A stretch of 64,000 nt of DNA from Gari tellinella (Eukaryota > Mollusca > Bivalvia > Cardiida > Psammobiidae): the NCBI GenBank assembly GCA_922989275.2, contig OV277862.1:69701832-69765831 (forward strand), written 5' to 3'. The translations under genes were made by a program, and so were the position numbers. The notes beneath the pieces were generated by a model. The model was not told the origin of the DNA. It worked only from the letters and a program-made list of their open reading frames with translations, and ran no database searches. Of this stretch, positions 23,695 to 36,700 are shown in pieces; the stretch's first letter is position 1, and every line of letters begins with the position of its first letter.

Positions 23695-24520
23695 AGTAAA
23701 ACCTCTCTATTATGACAACTAAAATGAAGAAGGCTGATTGCATAAAAGTTAGGTGACAGCTTAAAGCAAGGTGAATAAAAAACAAAATTTCATCATAATT
23801 ACAAGTGCCTCAGAAAAACTGTACTTGATGAAGTTGACAATATGTGACATCTTAAAACAGAAAGAAAATTAAGCATAGTGCTCCCACAGGAGCTTTTTAC
23901 TTTTGGTTCATCTTGCTTTAGGCAGTCACCTTACTTCATTACTTGTGCTATTAGCTATGGGGCAATGGTAAACCTAAATGACATAAAAATATAAGCTAGT
24001 CCATTGAGTTCCTAATGAAGTTTATCACATACTAACAAAAAATCACATTCTTTGACTATTAAAATACAATAAGAACAAACAAACTTATTCTGTAATAAAT
24101 AAAAGTGCCTTTTCCAGTAGTCTATACTGATCAGTACTCCATAAATACAGAAGTTCATACTTGCAGGTGATATGTAGTTGTTTCCATTTACCCTTAACCT
24201 TACATACTGTTGAATTTTTAAATGAATTCTTCCCTTTTCTGATAAATGGCCTGTTCACACTGACTTGATGGTAATATGCAAATGGTGCAGACCCTGATCA
24301 GAGGGCTCTTTCATAAGCCCTCTGATCTGGGTCTTCACTGTTTGCAAAGGATATATAAACTCAAACCCAGCACTGTAATGGTTAGGCAAATTTATGAGTA
24401 TCTTTATGCAAACAGTGTGGATCCAGATGAGATAGTAGTATCTTAATCTCAGCAGGATCTGATTGACTGGCCAATTTGAACAGACAAAAAAACAACCCAG
24501 TATTAAACATTAATTTTATT
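23695..24520. mobile_element. Cluster of decayed D, A/F-core, B and C-like MITEs
   Basis: D end TACAGTAAAACCTCTC at 23693; core-like GAAAATTAAGCATAG around 23860; a B hairpin CTGATCAGAGGGC at 24294-24345; a C-like GTGTGGATCCAGATGAG at 24415. Boundaries are unclear. Confidence 0.45.
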
Positions 24521-24558
24521 TTGTATTTTTTGCATTCTGTAAACAAGCAAAAAATCCA

Positions 24559-25873
24559 ATATCCTTAGCAAGCCCGGCCGATTTTGTACACATAACACAG
24601 ACACTACTGGACTAGTTTGGAGCTCATTTTCTGAATAAACACTACACTCTGACATCTCAAAACTACTCTGACGTGTCAAAACGAAACTGAAAGTGACAAT
24701 CTATTTTTAGAGGCGCTATATTTAAGTCGCGTTCACGCAATGTGCGAATTAGTTAAAAAAAAAAAAAAAAAAGTGGATCCTGAGCTCAGTTTGAGCTCAG
24801 TTAGCTTTGTGTTGACATGTCAGTGTTACTGAATTCCAGCATGAGTGCTATTATAACGGGTTTTGACAAAAAGGTCGAGTACATTTTAAACCGAAAGTAG
24901 AAAGATGGACCGTTTCGGCCCCTCTGGCATTCGCCTTTTTCCAATATTGCAAATTTGTGTCTGGATCCATTTTGGATGCTGCCTGAAAGTGTCACATTTT
25001 GCAGGAGACCATTGATTTTCTAGAAATAGGCAGTGCCGAACCTGGCCTTTCAGAAAAGTCTTCCAACGCGATGTGCGAATCATAACTTTTCATTCTACGG
25101 AAGCCAAAATGTGCCATAAACGTCAAAACGTTGTAATACGTTATGGGCGTGGAAAGGATATGGGGAACATCTAGAGATGCCAAATTTTCGGCTTTTATCG
25201 TCGTGTAATGGTGACTTTGTAGCGAAAGAAGGCAAAAGTATGGCATTTGTAGGGAAAAAATGGATTTTCCCCATATCCTTAGCAAGCCCGGCCGATTTTG
25301 TACACATAACACAGACACTACTGGACTAGTTTGGAGCTCATTTTCTGAATAAACACTACACTCTGACATCTCAAAACTACTCTGACGTGTCAAAACGAAA
25401 CTGAAAGTGACAATCTATTTTTAGAGGCGCTATATTTAAGTCGCGTTCATGCAATGCGCGAATTAGTTAAAAAAAAAAAAAAAAGTGGATCCTGAGCTCA
25501 GTTTGAGCTTTGTGAGCTTTGTGTTGACATGTCAGTGTGACTGAATTCCAGCATGAGTGCTATTATAATGGGTTTTGACAAAAAGGTCGAGTACATTTTA
25601 AACCGAAAGTAGAAAGATGGACCGTTTCGGCCCCTCTGGCATTCGCCTTTTTCCAATATTGCAAATTTGTGTCTGGATCCATTTTGGATGCTGCCTGAAA
25701 GTGTCACATTTTGCAGGAGACCATTGATATTCTAGATATAGGCAGTGCCGAACCTGGCCTTTCAGAAAAGTCTTCCAATGCGATGTGCGAATCATAACTT
25801 TTCATTCTACGGAAGCCAAAATGTGCCATAAACGTCAAAACGTTTTAATACGTTATGGGCGTGGAAAGGATAT
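24559..25873. repeat. Tandem duplication, 714-bp unit (about 1.84 copies)
   Basis: Unit one 24559-25272 and unit two 25273-25873 both start ATATCCTTAGCAAGCCCGGC and are nearly identical. Each has an A-run followed by GTGGATCCTGAGCTCAG. The block ends GGAAAGGATAT, an 8-bp inversion of its start. Minus-strand open frames (133, 69 and 64 codons) recur in both units but resemble no protein I know. Confidence 0.85.
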
Positions 25874-26172
25874 CAAGAGTTTAATTCTAATATTTATAAA
25901 ATAGTATTAGCCCTGTCGTGCAAAAACACAAGACATATTGAATTGCGAAACAGTATTGACCTAACCTAGTGGTAATCTCAGTCTTGGTGTCTGCTCAAGG
26001 TACACACTTGCAAACAGGTACAGTGAAACCTCTCTATTACAACCACTTAACTATGTTCATTATTAGGAGTTTAGAACAGGTAACTGCTTAAAGCAAGGTG
26101 ACAGTTAAACAGAAAACTTTAGGAGCTTTCTGTTTTACTGTCACCTTGCTTTAAGCTGTCACCTGTATTTTT

Positions 26173-28062
26173 AGCTCACCTGAGCTAGCTCAGGGTGAGC
26201 TTTTGCAATACTTGAATGTCCGGCGTGCGTCGTCAACAATTTTAGTGTTTACACTCTAGAGGCCACAATATTTATCCAATCTTTCTCAAACTTGCTCAGA
26301 TTGTATATTACCATAAGAGTTCGGATGAGTTAGATTATGGTTGAAATCGAACTAATAGGTCAAGAGTAATCTACCTTTGAATTGCTGAAAATGCCATATT
26401 TAAGGGTGTTTACACTCTAGAGGCCACAATTTTTATCAAATCTATCTCAAGCTTGCTCAGATTGTATATGACCATAAGAGTTCGGATGAGATCGATTTTG
26501 GTTGAAATCAGACTAATAGGTTGAGAGTTATCTACCTTTGAAATGCTGAAATTGTCATATTAAATGGTGTTTACTCTCCAGGGGTCACAATTTTTATCCA
26601 ATCTATCTCAAACTTGCTCAGATTGTATATAACCATAAGAGTTCGGAAGAGTTTGATTTTGGTTGAAATCAAACTACAGTGATGCTCACTTATAACGAAA
26701 TTCAGGGGATCTTGCAAATTAGTTCGTCTTATCCAAACTTCGTCTTATCCAAACATCGAAATTACTTTGTGAATAGTTTACATATAAATACATTTTTAAT
26801 CAATATACTTCTAGTACATAATTGATTAGAAAGAAATAAATATAGAAAGGCATCGTAATTAAATCTTAAATATTTCTTTTAATTGTACCAAATAGAATAA
26901 TTAAATGATAACAAAATAAGATTGGCTATGACAAAAGAAATGACTATAAGAAATGCCATTTTTCTTCTTGAATATTTAACCTGATCCCTGTATTGTATTA
27001 ATAGAAAACTCAACCTATTATGAACATTTAATAAATAAACTTAATCATTAATATTAAGAAGTTCTACTATGTTGATAAAGCATCAGCGGTTGTTATCTTT
27101 TTGCAGAATACAGGTGTCAAGCAGCAAGAAGTCTGATCAGACACCCAGTTATAAGGCATCTGATCTGGATCCAACAAATAATGTGCAAAGTAAACTATTT
27201 ATTTTCAGTTGTTTGAACATTCCATCAATAGCATATGTACAAAACATGTTGGTTGGGTAATGTTTTGTTTTCAGAGGTGATGAGCAGCTAAGCAATTAAG
27301 TACTGTCACCTTTGTAAGCCACTTGTCAAACTGTGATAATGACCGGCATGTTGTATTAACAGAACCATTTTACAGGTAAAATCCAGTTTAGGGACCTAAA
27401 AATCAGTTTGTCTTATCCAGTTTTTCGTTATATCCAGTTTTCATCTTAAGCAAGCATGAGGCCATTGAAATAAAGAAGGAAGCAGTCGGGGATTTATTTT
27501 TAGTTTGTATTAAGCAGTTTTTCGTTATATCCAAGTTCGTTATAAGTGAGCATCACTGTAATAGGTTGAGAGTTATCTACCTTTGAATTGCTGAAAATGT
27601 CATATTTAAGGGTGTTTACACTCTAGAGGCCACAATTTTTATCCGGTCTTTTTCAAACTTGCTCAGATTGTATATGACCATAAGAGTTCAAATAAGTGTG
27701 ATTATGGTTGAAATCGGACTTAGGTCAAGAGTTGTCTGCCCTTGAATTGCTGAAAATGCCATATCAAACGGCGTTTACACTTTTGCAACTAGTTTTCAAT
27801 AGATTTTGATATTACTTGCACACAAAGTATATACCTGTAAGTTCTCAAAGGAGTGCAATAATTGTTGAAATCTAATCATCAATAGTTATCTGCCCTTGAT
27901 ATACTTTGAAATGCTAGTTAAGGCTTCATTTCAGTATTGTTTAGGCTCTAGTTATCTGCCCTTGATGTACTCTACCATACTAGAATTATGAGGCTGTAGC
28001 TATCAAATAATCAAGCTTCAGTACAACAGGTGAGCGATATCAGGGCCTTCAGGCCCTCTTGT
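26173..28062. mobile_element. Element with five 161-bp tandem units and a hairpin 3' end
   Basis: Starts AGCTCACCTGAGCTAGC and ends CAGGGCCTTCAGGCCCTCTTGT. Internal units begin GTGTTTACAC near 26245, 26406, 26567, 27612 and 27771. The spacing is 161 bp once the nested pogo-like element is removed (159 for the last). The hairpin end recalls Helitrons, but the 5' end is not TC, so the class stays open. Confidence 0.75.
26677..27558. mobile_element. Family P pogo-like element, 882 bp, TA duplication
   Basis: Ends CAGTGATGCTCACTTATAAC and GTTATAAGTGAGCATCACTG, with TA at 26675-26676 and 27559-27560. Removing it restores ACTAATAGGTTGAGAG, present in the preceding tandem unit. Non-autonomous. Confidence 0.92.
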
Positions 28063-28308
28063 ATATAATCATTTAGCCTTTGTTTTAATGGTTGTAATAG
28101 AGAGGCTCTACTGTACTAAGTAATAATACATTGAACATGCTGGCGATTGCCAAACAGTAAAGACCAAATCCAGCAACTGCTGTATTGATCCAAGTTGTTT
28201 TTTATACGATAGGTCTGATTTCTCATTGCATGGCTCTATTAAAATGATTTCACAACATATCCAGACAAATTGACTGGCACCAAAAAATCACTTCCATACA
28301 ATCTTATA

Positions 28309-28524
28309 TTAACTCTTTCAACACCAGGGACCTGTTTAAAATATTCTCATTACATTTGCAAACAGTGTAGAGCCAGATCAGAGAGCTCCTAAAGAGCCCT
28401 CTGATCAAGGTCTTCACTGTTTGCATTTAAATCAGTTTTATGGTGCATTCTGCTTTACATCCAACCTGCTTTAAGTAGTCACCTGTCTTCAAAACTAGAA
28501 ACAGGCTATGGGGTAACAGGTTAA
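28309..28524. mobile_element. Hybrid TTAA MITE: family B left half, family A right half
   Basis: Starts TTAACTCTTTCAACACC with the B hairpin (AGATCAGAGAGCTCC and CCCTCTGATCAAGG). It then switches to family A (GGTGCATTCTGCTTTAC to GGGGTAACAGGTTAA). TTAA-bounded at both outer ends. Confidence 0.75.
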
Positions 28525-28623
28525 TAAACAATATTGGACCTTACAGTTAAACGCCTGTATTTGTTCAAGATAGGCATTTACTTCCCGAACACTTTCATGA
28601 GACTCACAGAATTACATAGTTAT

Positions 28624-29637
28624 ACAGTGTAACCTCCTTTCTTGGTCCTAAATACATGTTCTATTAAATTTTGTTCACCAATCCATCAATGAAGAAGTTT
28701 ACAGTGCTCATGGACAGATGACTGCCTAATGCAAGGCAACAATAATTCAGAAAAAATCAGAAAGCTCTCAATGGAGCTTTCTGTACTACTATTGCTCTGC
28801 ATTAAGCAGTCACCTGAATTGAGAATGCAAAATTCAACCTCTTTCCAATGGCTGCTAAATCTCATTTATTGGGAAACTTCTCGATATTAAGGTTTCACTC
28901 TATAGTAAAACCTATGTTAAACAACCACACAAAAGTAAAAAATGTATATGACTTACATAAATATGGCAGATCAATGCTGGACTATAGAAATGCAAACAGA
29001 ACCTATAGGAGCTTTCTGCATTCCTTTTGCCCTGCATTAACCAGTAACCATTTATACGGATCAGCATGATTCTTTACTGGATGGCTGCTTAACATGGTTT
29101 TCACTGTAGTAAGATTACATAACAAGTCTTAAATAATATTAAAATTATTTGAATAAGTAGTCAAATACACATAATTATCACATATCCTATTTTGTGGACG
29201 GAATGTTTCAAACAAATTCAAAGTCTATGAAATTCAGTCAAACTTGTGATAAGCCAATACATGTACATGTACTCCAAAAAGGATAAATTAGCAGTTTTTA
29301 TACACGTGGCAGCTTAATGCTGTACACAGTGAATCAGAAAGCTACAATGCTATAGGAGTTTTCTGTAACTGTGTCTGGCATTAAGCATAAGCAGTCACCT
29401 GTCTTATAAACCTACTATCTCATAAATACGCCTTTTTACACCTATAATTTATTCCTTAACTGAAGAAAGTAGTTCCCCTTTTATAGTCATGAGAAATATT
29501 TTCTAGCAGATAATAGCTTAAAGTAGGCTGAAAGTAAAGCAGAATGCACCTTAAGGTGCATTCTGCTTTACTTCCAACCTGCTTTAAGTGATCATCTTTC
29601 TTTAAAACTAGAAACGGGCTATATGGTAACGGGTTAT
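28624..29637. mobile_element. Run of F-type MITEs (28624-28850, 28905-29110, 29237-29405) then family A reverse (29407-29637)
   Basis: The F-type copies show TATAGTAAAACCTATGTT and AACATGGTTTTCACTGTA ends and CAGAAAGCTC hairpins. The A copy lacks a clean left TTAA; its core is GCACCTTAAGGTGC. Confidence 0.6.
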
Positions 29638-30114
29638 GAGATAATTCCATGCTTCTTCAAAGTATGGGGGCCTACTGTCACACCAACAGTCAAATGGACT
29701 AGCCCTTGACAAAAAGCGTGTGCATTACATTACAGTACAGCACAGAGTGACCAATGGCACACACAGCAGATTGTATGTTTACTAAGCGATCAACAGGGTT
29801 GAGTGAAAAAGAGATTAGAACATGTTTGACTGAATTAGACAATTACATCAGATATAAATTTCCATGATTCATTATCAAAGATACTTTTGGTTTAACACAT
29901 GAAAGCAAGGTTAACCTTTTTTTCAGCCAACTGTGACTATACTTGCATTTGCAATTAAACTGGACCCAGATCAGAAACCATGTAAATTTGTGTCTGATCA
30001 GAATCCCAATTATATATATAACTCATGCTTATGCATGTCTTTTGCCAAAAGAGACAAGTTTGTCTGTATTGGAACATGCATGACTTGATTTCCATTAGCA
30101 AATAGACCAGACTC

Positions 30115-30307
30115 CAGGGCTGCCATTTCTCCGAAATCTTCTGATCTTTATCCTAATAGATGGTAGCTTAAAGCAGGCTGAAAGTAAAGCAGAATTTGCC
30201 ATATGGCACATTCTACTTTATTTTCAACTTGCTTTAGTAATTTGGCTTTTAAAAAATAGAAAATTTGGAATCTTAGGACTTTTCATGATCAACATATGGC
30301 AGCCCTG
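30115..30307. mobile_element. Family H MITE
   Basis: Ends CAGGGCTGCCATTTCTCC and TATGGCAGCCCTG; flanks AGACTC and GGACTC (5 of 6 match). Its interior is the family A-type core (TTAAAGCAGGCTGAAAGTAA). 29640-30110 holds only a weak B/C-like palindrome near 29960. Confidence 0.8.
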
Positions 30308-30744
30308 GGACTCAGAGCATACACCATTTGTTTTGCATCTGATCATAATCCATACTGTTTGATGTATACAACAAAACAAAAAAAAACAATTTTTTTCAAA
30401 CATTTGCACTTTTGGAATCATTAATAATTCAACATTTTAAATATTTATATACAAACTTTGGTAATAAATCAAGTTTTATAATTACATCAAAAGATAAATG
30501 TGAAAATTAGCAAAAAAACATATAGGTAAAAAAATCATAGGTAAAACTTTACATCTGATAGAACAATACTTGGCATCTGATCTAGATCCGAACTATGTGA
30601 AATGGTCTGAAAACCATGTTTCCAGCATTGTTAGGGTTAATATCCAACAGACGAAAGACATATCGTTTCTATGCACAGCTTTGGTGTGTTTATAACACAT
30701 TTGGTAGTTTCCATGGTAACCTTTCTCCTATCTGTAAGCAACAA

Positions 30745-33700
30745 TCAGTGTTTCCCACACACCCATTTCAGTTGATGTCCTTTTACTTCTTGAATGTCCC
30801 TCACAGCCACATTTGAACACTGACAGCAAAATGATCTATATCCTGCAACAAACAAAAAACAGTCAACCTGTGTTAAATGACGACTAAAATGAAGATGCAT
30901 TGTGATCTTAAAAGACAGGCTATGACCATTGTAGCTTAATGCACTACAAGGCTTAATAAGACTAGTGTACAGGTTTCATATAAATTTCTGATTTTTCTGA
31001 TAAAATTTGAAGGGTAATAATTTTCATATAAACTCCTTCCTTCCATTGCAATAAGTGTAAATCACCTTTAGTAACTTTCTGCTTTTCTTTAACCTTTTGC
31101 CCCATAGCCCATTTCTAGTTTTGTAGACAGGTGACACTTTAAAGCAGGTTGAAAGTAAAGTTGAATGTGCCTTAAGACACATTCTGCTTTACTTTCCGCC
31201 TGATTTAAGCTACTAACTGCTAGGATAAAGATTTTCTTTTTCTTGTGGAACATGTTCATGACTGTATAAATTGGAACTATTTTCTTCAAAGGAGAAATAA
31301 ACTGAATGCTGAACGACACTTCTATGGGGAAAAGGGTTAAGCCTTCTTTATGTAGTCATCTGTTTGGATGCAGTACAATGTTCATCATTAACAAGACAAA
31401 GTAAAAGCATGGAAAGGAATTTCTATAAGGCAAATATAAATATTTGAACAGGGGTTGCAAAGGTTTTAAATCTGTTTTTTGCCCACTCTGAGACTTTCTG
31501 CATCTGCATATGCTGATATTTTTCTATCTAATTCCAATATAGCATCATTTGTTTGACACGAGTTTTGTAGCAATATCTTAATTTCTAAAAGATTTTACAG
31601 CTAACGTGCAAACAAAAAAGTTTTCACCTCTTTGCAATAAATCAATAATGACCCACAATTATAGATTTGTTGCAAACAGGTGCATATAGTAATGAAGTAA
31701 AACTTTGGGATTAGCAAATTACAGTCATTAGTCCCATACCACAGGTCGGGCGCTGAAGAAAATAGTTCCAATTTATACAGCCATGAATATGCATCAGAAG
31801 AAATATTTCTGTTATCCTAGCAGGTGGTAGCTTAAAGCAGGTTGAAAGTAAAGCAGAATGTGCCATAAGGCATATTCTGCTTTACTTTCAACCAGCTTTA
31901 AGTGGTCACCTATCTTCATTACTAGAAACAGGCTATGGGGTAATGGGTTAAATCTGCTATTTAGCAGTTACCTTTCTTTTTGTTTAGTTTCGACTTAAGT
32001 CTGTCGAAGTCTGGGGCATGGTTTCTTAAGAAGAGGTAATCTGTTGAAGTGTCCCAGTCAAAATCATCAAAAGACACAACCTTGAAATCACATGAGGTAC
32101 AGCGTAAAGAATCACAGCTTCTGTAAACATACAAAACAGAATCAATTCACCCATTAATTAACACATTCAACCCTAACAACAAGTATGTATACTCATCATT
32201 AACAAACAGTGTATCTTTGAGTGTTACAGTTGTACTGTGCAAACAGTGTATCTTTGAGTGTTACAGTTGTACTGTGCAAACAGTGTATCTTTGAGTGTTA
32301 CAGTTGTACTGTGCAAACAGTGTAGACCCTGATTAGAGGGCTCCTTAAGGAGCCCTCTGATCAGGGTCTACACTGTTTATCATTTTGAATATTATATATT
32401 GTGAAAACTCTAAATAGTCAAAAATGGACTAGACTTATCTTGAAATCGCAATTGTCCATTAAAAGGTCAGGTGATTGAGTTAATCCCAAGTAACATGTAC
32501 ACGCATCCTTTATGCAAACAGTGTAGACCAAAATAAGAGGGCCCCCTACAGGAGCGTACTGATCAGGGCCTGCGCCCTTTGTCATTTGAAGAAAAAGCTC
32601 CTAAATAATGAAAATATGGAATAGACTAATTTATATTAAATGAACTATTTTCTTCAGTAGCAAATGGTAAAGGTGGAGATTATAAAGTCTGCTATTATAT
32701 ACATATTCTGCCGACTTTTACATTTACCTCCCCGATCAACGAGTGACAAGTCGGCCATTAACATTCGGCACAAGTTGCAGCCATGGCACATTGACTTATT
32801 TCCCTCTCAGGTACCCATTTAGTTCACCTGGGTGAAGTGGAGCAATGTAGGGTTAATTTTAGAGGAATTAATTAAAGGTGTAAAAAGGCGTATTTATGGG
32901 GTAATGGGTTAAAGCAGGCTGACAGTAAAACAGAATGCTCCTTCAGGAGCATGGAGCATTCTGCTTTACTTTTAGCCTACTTAAAGTTACCAGGATATAT
33001 GTTATAGGAAATATTTCTTATGAGGTATATGCATAATTGTATAAAGTGGATGTATGTCCTTCAGTGGAGGGAGAGATTAAAGGTGTATTATTACTATTAT
33101 CATTCATGGCATAATTAATCGGTGAATTTGTTAGTCTACAAACAATAGTTATTACTTAACATAACTACATTAATTGATTATGCCGTCTGTGGTTTGAATC
33201 CTACCTTTTGTTAAAACTACTTCCATAACCTTTGGCGATGGCAGTGCCTCCAATAAATAAGGGAAAACATCTGAAACAGAAATAACATGTTTTTGAAGCT
33301 GGCAATATTATCTTTCTTAACACATTGCCCCATAGGCTGTTAGTGTTACTAGATTTGAAGACAGGTGACCACTTAAAGCAGGTTGAAGTAAAGCAGAATG
33401 TGCCTTAATTCTGCTTTACTTTCACATTACTTTGTTCTGCATTCATGCTTAAAAGACCGTCCATACGTCTTTCCAGTAGCTGCTTACCGCAAGTATGACT
33501 GTTTAAATACTGTTACTTCATTGATCTCTAGTGCCACATTTTATATGGCTTTTACAAACAGTGTATATATATAAAGAGTATACATGCCCCATGCAAACAG
33601 TGTAGACCAAGATCAGAGTGCTCCTACAGGAGCCCTCTGATCAGGGTCTGCACTGTTTGTCATTTTGCAACTTATTACAGAAAACAACCTTAACCCTTAG

Positions 33701-36700
33701 CCCGCCAAATAAATTGTCGTCTGCTATATTTCTCGTCTGCTTCAAGTTTCAAAGTGCTTCAAAGTTGCTCAAACTTGCTGAAAATGTTGTCCAAGTGTCA
33801 AACAGCTTGGATCCGGATGAGACGCCGAGTTACTCGGCGTCTCATCCGGATCCAAGCTGTTTGCATATGGAGCTATAGTCGTGAGTGGCAGGCTAAGGGT
33901 TAATACCAATAGTCAGCCATGGACTAGCTTTTATTAGAAACTCATTAACTGGAATTATCCATTTAAAGTTTCAGGGGTCAGTAAGTTGATGTATTCATCA
34001 CATTTTTTTCAATATTGTTCAGAATTTATAACTAGTAACAATTCGAAATAAAATGATTGTTACATGTCTTATGATTTATAGTTAATGTGACTACCAAAAC
34101 TAAAATTAGTTACTCTACTGAAATCCTGATTAACCCAAAGTTTTCAAATTGACTTACCCCTCTTCTAATAATTGACCAGTTAGCATTACCTGACAAGGGT
34201 TTAAAATATTTAACAGAATGACCAACTGTGTAGACCCTGACCATAAAGGCTCCTTCAAGAGCACTCTTGTCAGGGTCTACAATGTTTGCAAATGCTGCAT
34301 ATATCTGGTTTTAGCAATATACAGATAACCCTTTACTACATAGCCTGTTTCTTTGTTTTGATGACAGGTGGCCACTTATAGCAGACTGAGAGTAAAGCAG
34401 GATGCACCTTAATGCACATTCTGCTTAACTGCCATCCTAATTAAAGCTACAATCTGCTAGAATATGGAAAATATTTTCTCTTGGTGCATATTCATGACTG
34501 TAAAAATTAGAACTATTTTCTTCAGTGGAGAAAGGGCCCCTGTGACTCGAGGAGGGTTGGTCAGGTGGGTTTACCTAGTTGCCGATTTGTGCCTGAAACA
34601 GTGTATAAAGGGCATCTGGGGTTTTCCTCCACTTGTAATTAGTTTGATATGGCAATATGACTGAAATACTGTTAACCTTAATCTGACGTAAAAGTCATAA
34701 CAATTCAAATCTAATCTTTAGTGCTGGAATTAAAGGCATACAAACATGTATCTACAGAGTAATGGGTTATAGAACAAAGTCATTTGTTCCTACTAAATGC
34801 ATATGATGTATATATATATTTTTTTTTATCACAATGACTTACTTAGATGAGCTTGGAAGAGATCCACTTGTCTTTGTTGATGATGATGTAACTGTATTGC
34901 ACTTCTCCTATCAAGAAATTTAACAAACAATCAATCAACCCTGTGTTAAGCGACAACTAAAGTAGATTATACATTTGTAGTATTCATGACAGGTAACAGC
35001 TTAACCCATTACCCCATAAATACATGTATGCCATTTTACGCCTTTAATTCATTCCTCCACTGAAGAAAATAGTTCCTATTTACACAGTCAAGAATATGTA
35101 TCATAAGAAATGTTTTCTTTATCCTAGCAGATATTAGCTTAAAGCAGGCTGAAAGAAAAGCAAAATGTGCCTTAGGGCACATTCTGCTTTAAACTTTCAG
35201 CCTGCTTTAAATGGTCATCTATCTTCAATACTAGAAACAAGACTATGGAGTAATGCAGGGCAAAAATGATGCAGAAGGCTCATATGGGAGCCTTCTGCAT
35301 TACTTTGCCCTGCATTAAGCAGTCACCAGACTGTCTTTAAAGATCACCATGCATCTTCATTCAGTGGTGGCTTAACCCATTACGGTAATTTACCACATAA
35401 ATACGCCTTTTTATGGCTGTAATTTATTCCTTCACTGTAGAAAATAGTTCCATTCTATACAGTTATGAATATGTATGATAAGAAATATTTTCTATATTCT
35501 AGCAGATTCTAGCTTAAAGCAGGCTGAAAGTAAAGCAGAATGTGCCTTAAAGCACATTCTGCTTTACTTTCAACCTGCTTTAAGTGGTCACCTCTTTTCA
35601 AAACTAGAATCAAGCTATGGGATAATGGGTTAACACAGGTATAACAGTACATGTTCATTTAAGACTTGAACTGACAAATCAACTACTAAACTGTTTAACC
35701 CTAACAGTGCAGAGACCAAAGATCTGTTAATCAGACTTTAACAAATTACCCCATAGTCTGTTTCTATTTTTTGAGGACAGGTGACCACTAGAAAGCAGGT
35801 TGAAAGTAAAGCAGAAATTGCTGCAGAATGTACCTTAAGGAGCATTCTGCTTTACGTTTAGCCTGTTTTTTTACCATCTACTAGGATATAGAAAATAATT
35901 CTTATGGTTCATATTCATGACTCAAATGACTGTATCATAATTTGGAATTATTTTCTTTAGTATAGGATAAATCGAGGACGTAAAAAAGGTATACTTATGG
36001 GGTATTGGGTTAAACTTTTTTTGGGGGGGGAAACAAATATATGAGTCAATTTTAATCGTTGTTCATTAGAAAATGGAAGAGTTCAAAATGCTTGAATGAA
36101 CAGCATTGTAACCTTAGTTAATGTCTCCCTGACTGCATATTGAAAGTACAATGTATATATCAAATTGATAAAGTATATATCATACTTGTGTCTAAGACAT
36201 GTGCCTACTTAACCCATTACCCCATAGCCTGTTTCTAGTTTTGAGGATAGGTGACCACTTAAAGCAGGTTGAAAGTAAAGCAGAACGCATCGTAAGATGC
36301 ATTCTGCTTTACTTTCAGCCTGCTTTAAGCTACCATCTGCTAGGATAAAGAACATATTTCTTATGGTGCAAATTCATGACTCTATAAAATGGAACATATT
36401 TTCTGCAGTGTAGGAATAGATCTAAGGTGTAAAAAGGGGAATATATGGTGTAATGGGTTAAAACAAGGTAAAAACTCACTTTCATCTATCTGTTAACTGC
36501 CACCTGCATCTATTGCTATTAATTATCTCTATTTGAGCGCTGGGTAAAGGCGTACTAGCATGCTTATAGTTATATGGAAGAAAGGTTAACACTTAACAGA
36601 CAACAATTCAAGTTGAGACAGAAAGATGCCTGCATGCCATTTTTGCAGTTATTGTAAATGTACAAAGAAAAGGTAGATAATAAAATCAACTTACCAGTGG

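Larger units (their letters stand above)
26021..28113. mobile_element. Family D MITE, outer shell of a three-level nest
   Basis: TA-flanked (26019-26020, 28114-28115), ends CAGTGAAACCTCTCTATTAC and GTAATAGAGAGGCTCTACTG. The core hairpin at 26090-26165 is intact. A 1.9-kb repeat element interrupts its right arm. Confidence 0.8.

Noticed and set aside
24801..25795. Protein-coding gene in the 714-bp tandem unit
   Set aside because: The frames are short, lack known motifs and repeat only because the DNA is duplicated.
26173..28062. Helitron
   Set aside because: The 3' hairpin fits, but the 5' end is not TC, the end is not CTRR, and insertion between A and T is not clear.
32203..32313. CRISPR array from regularly spaced repeats
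   Set aside because: The 37-bp units are directly adjacent without spacers, in animal DNA inside a MITE.
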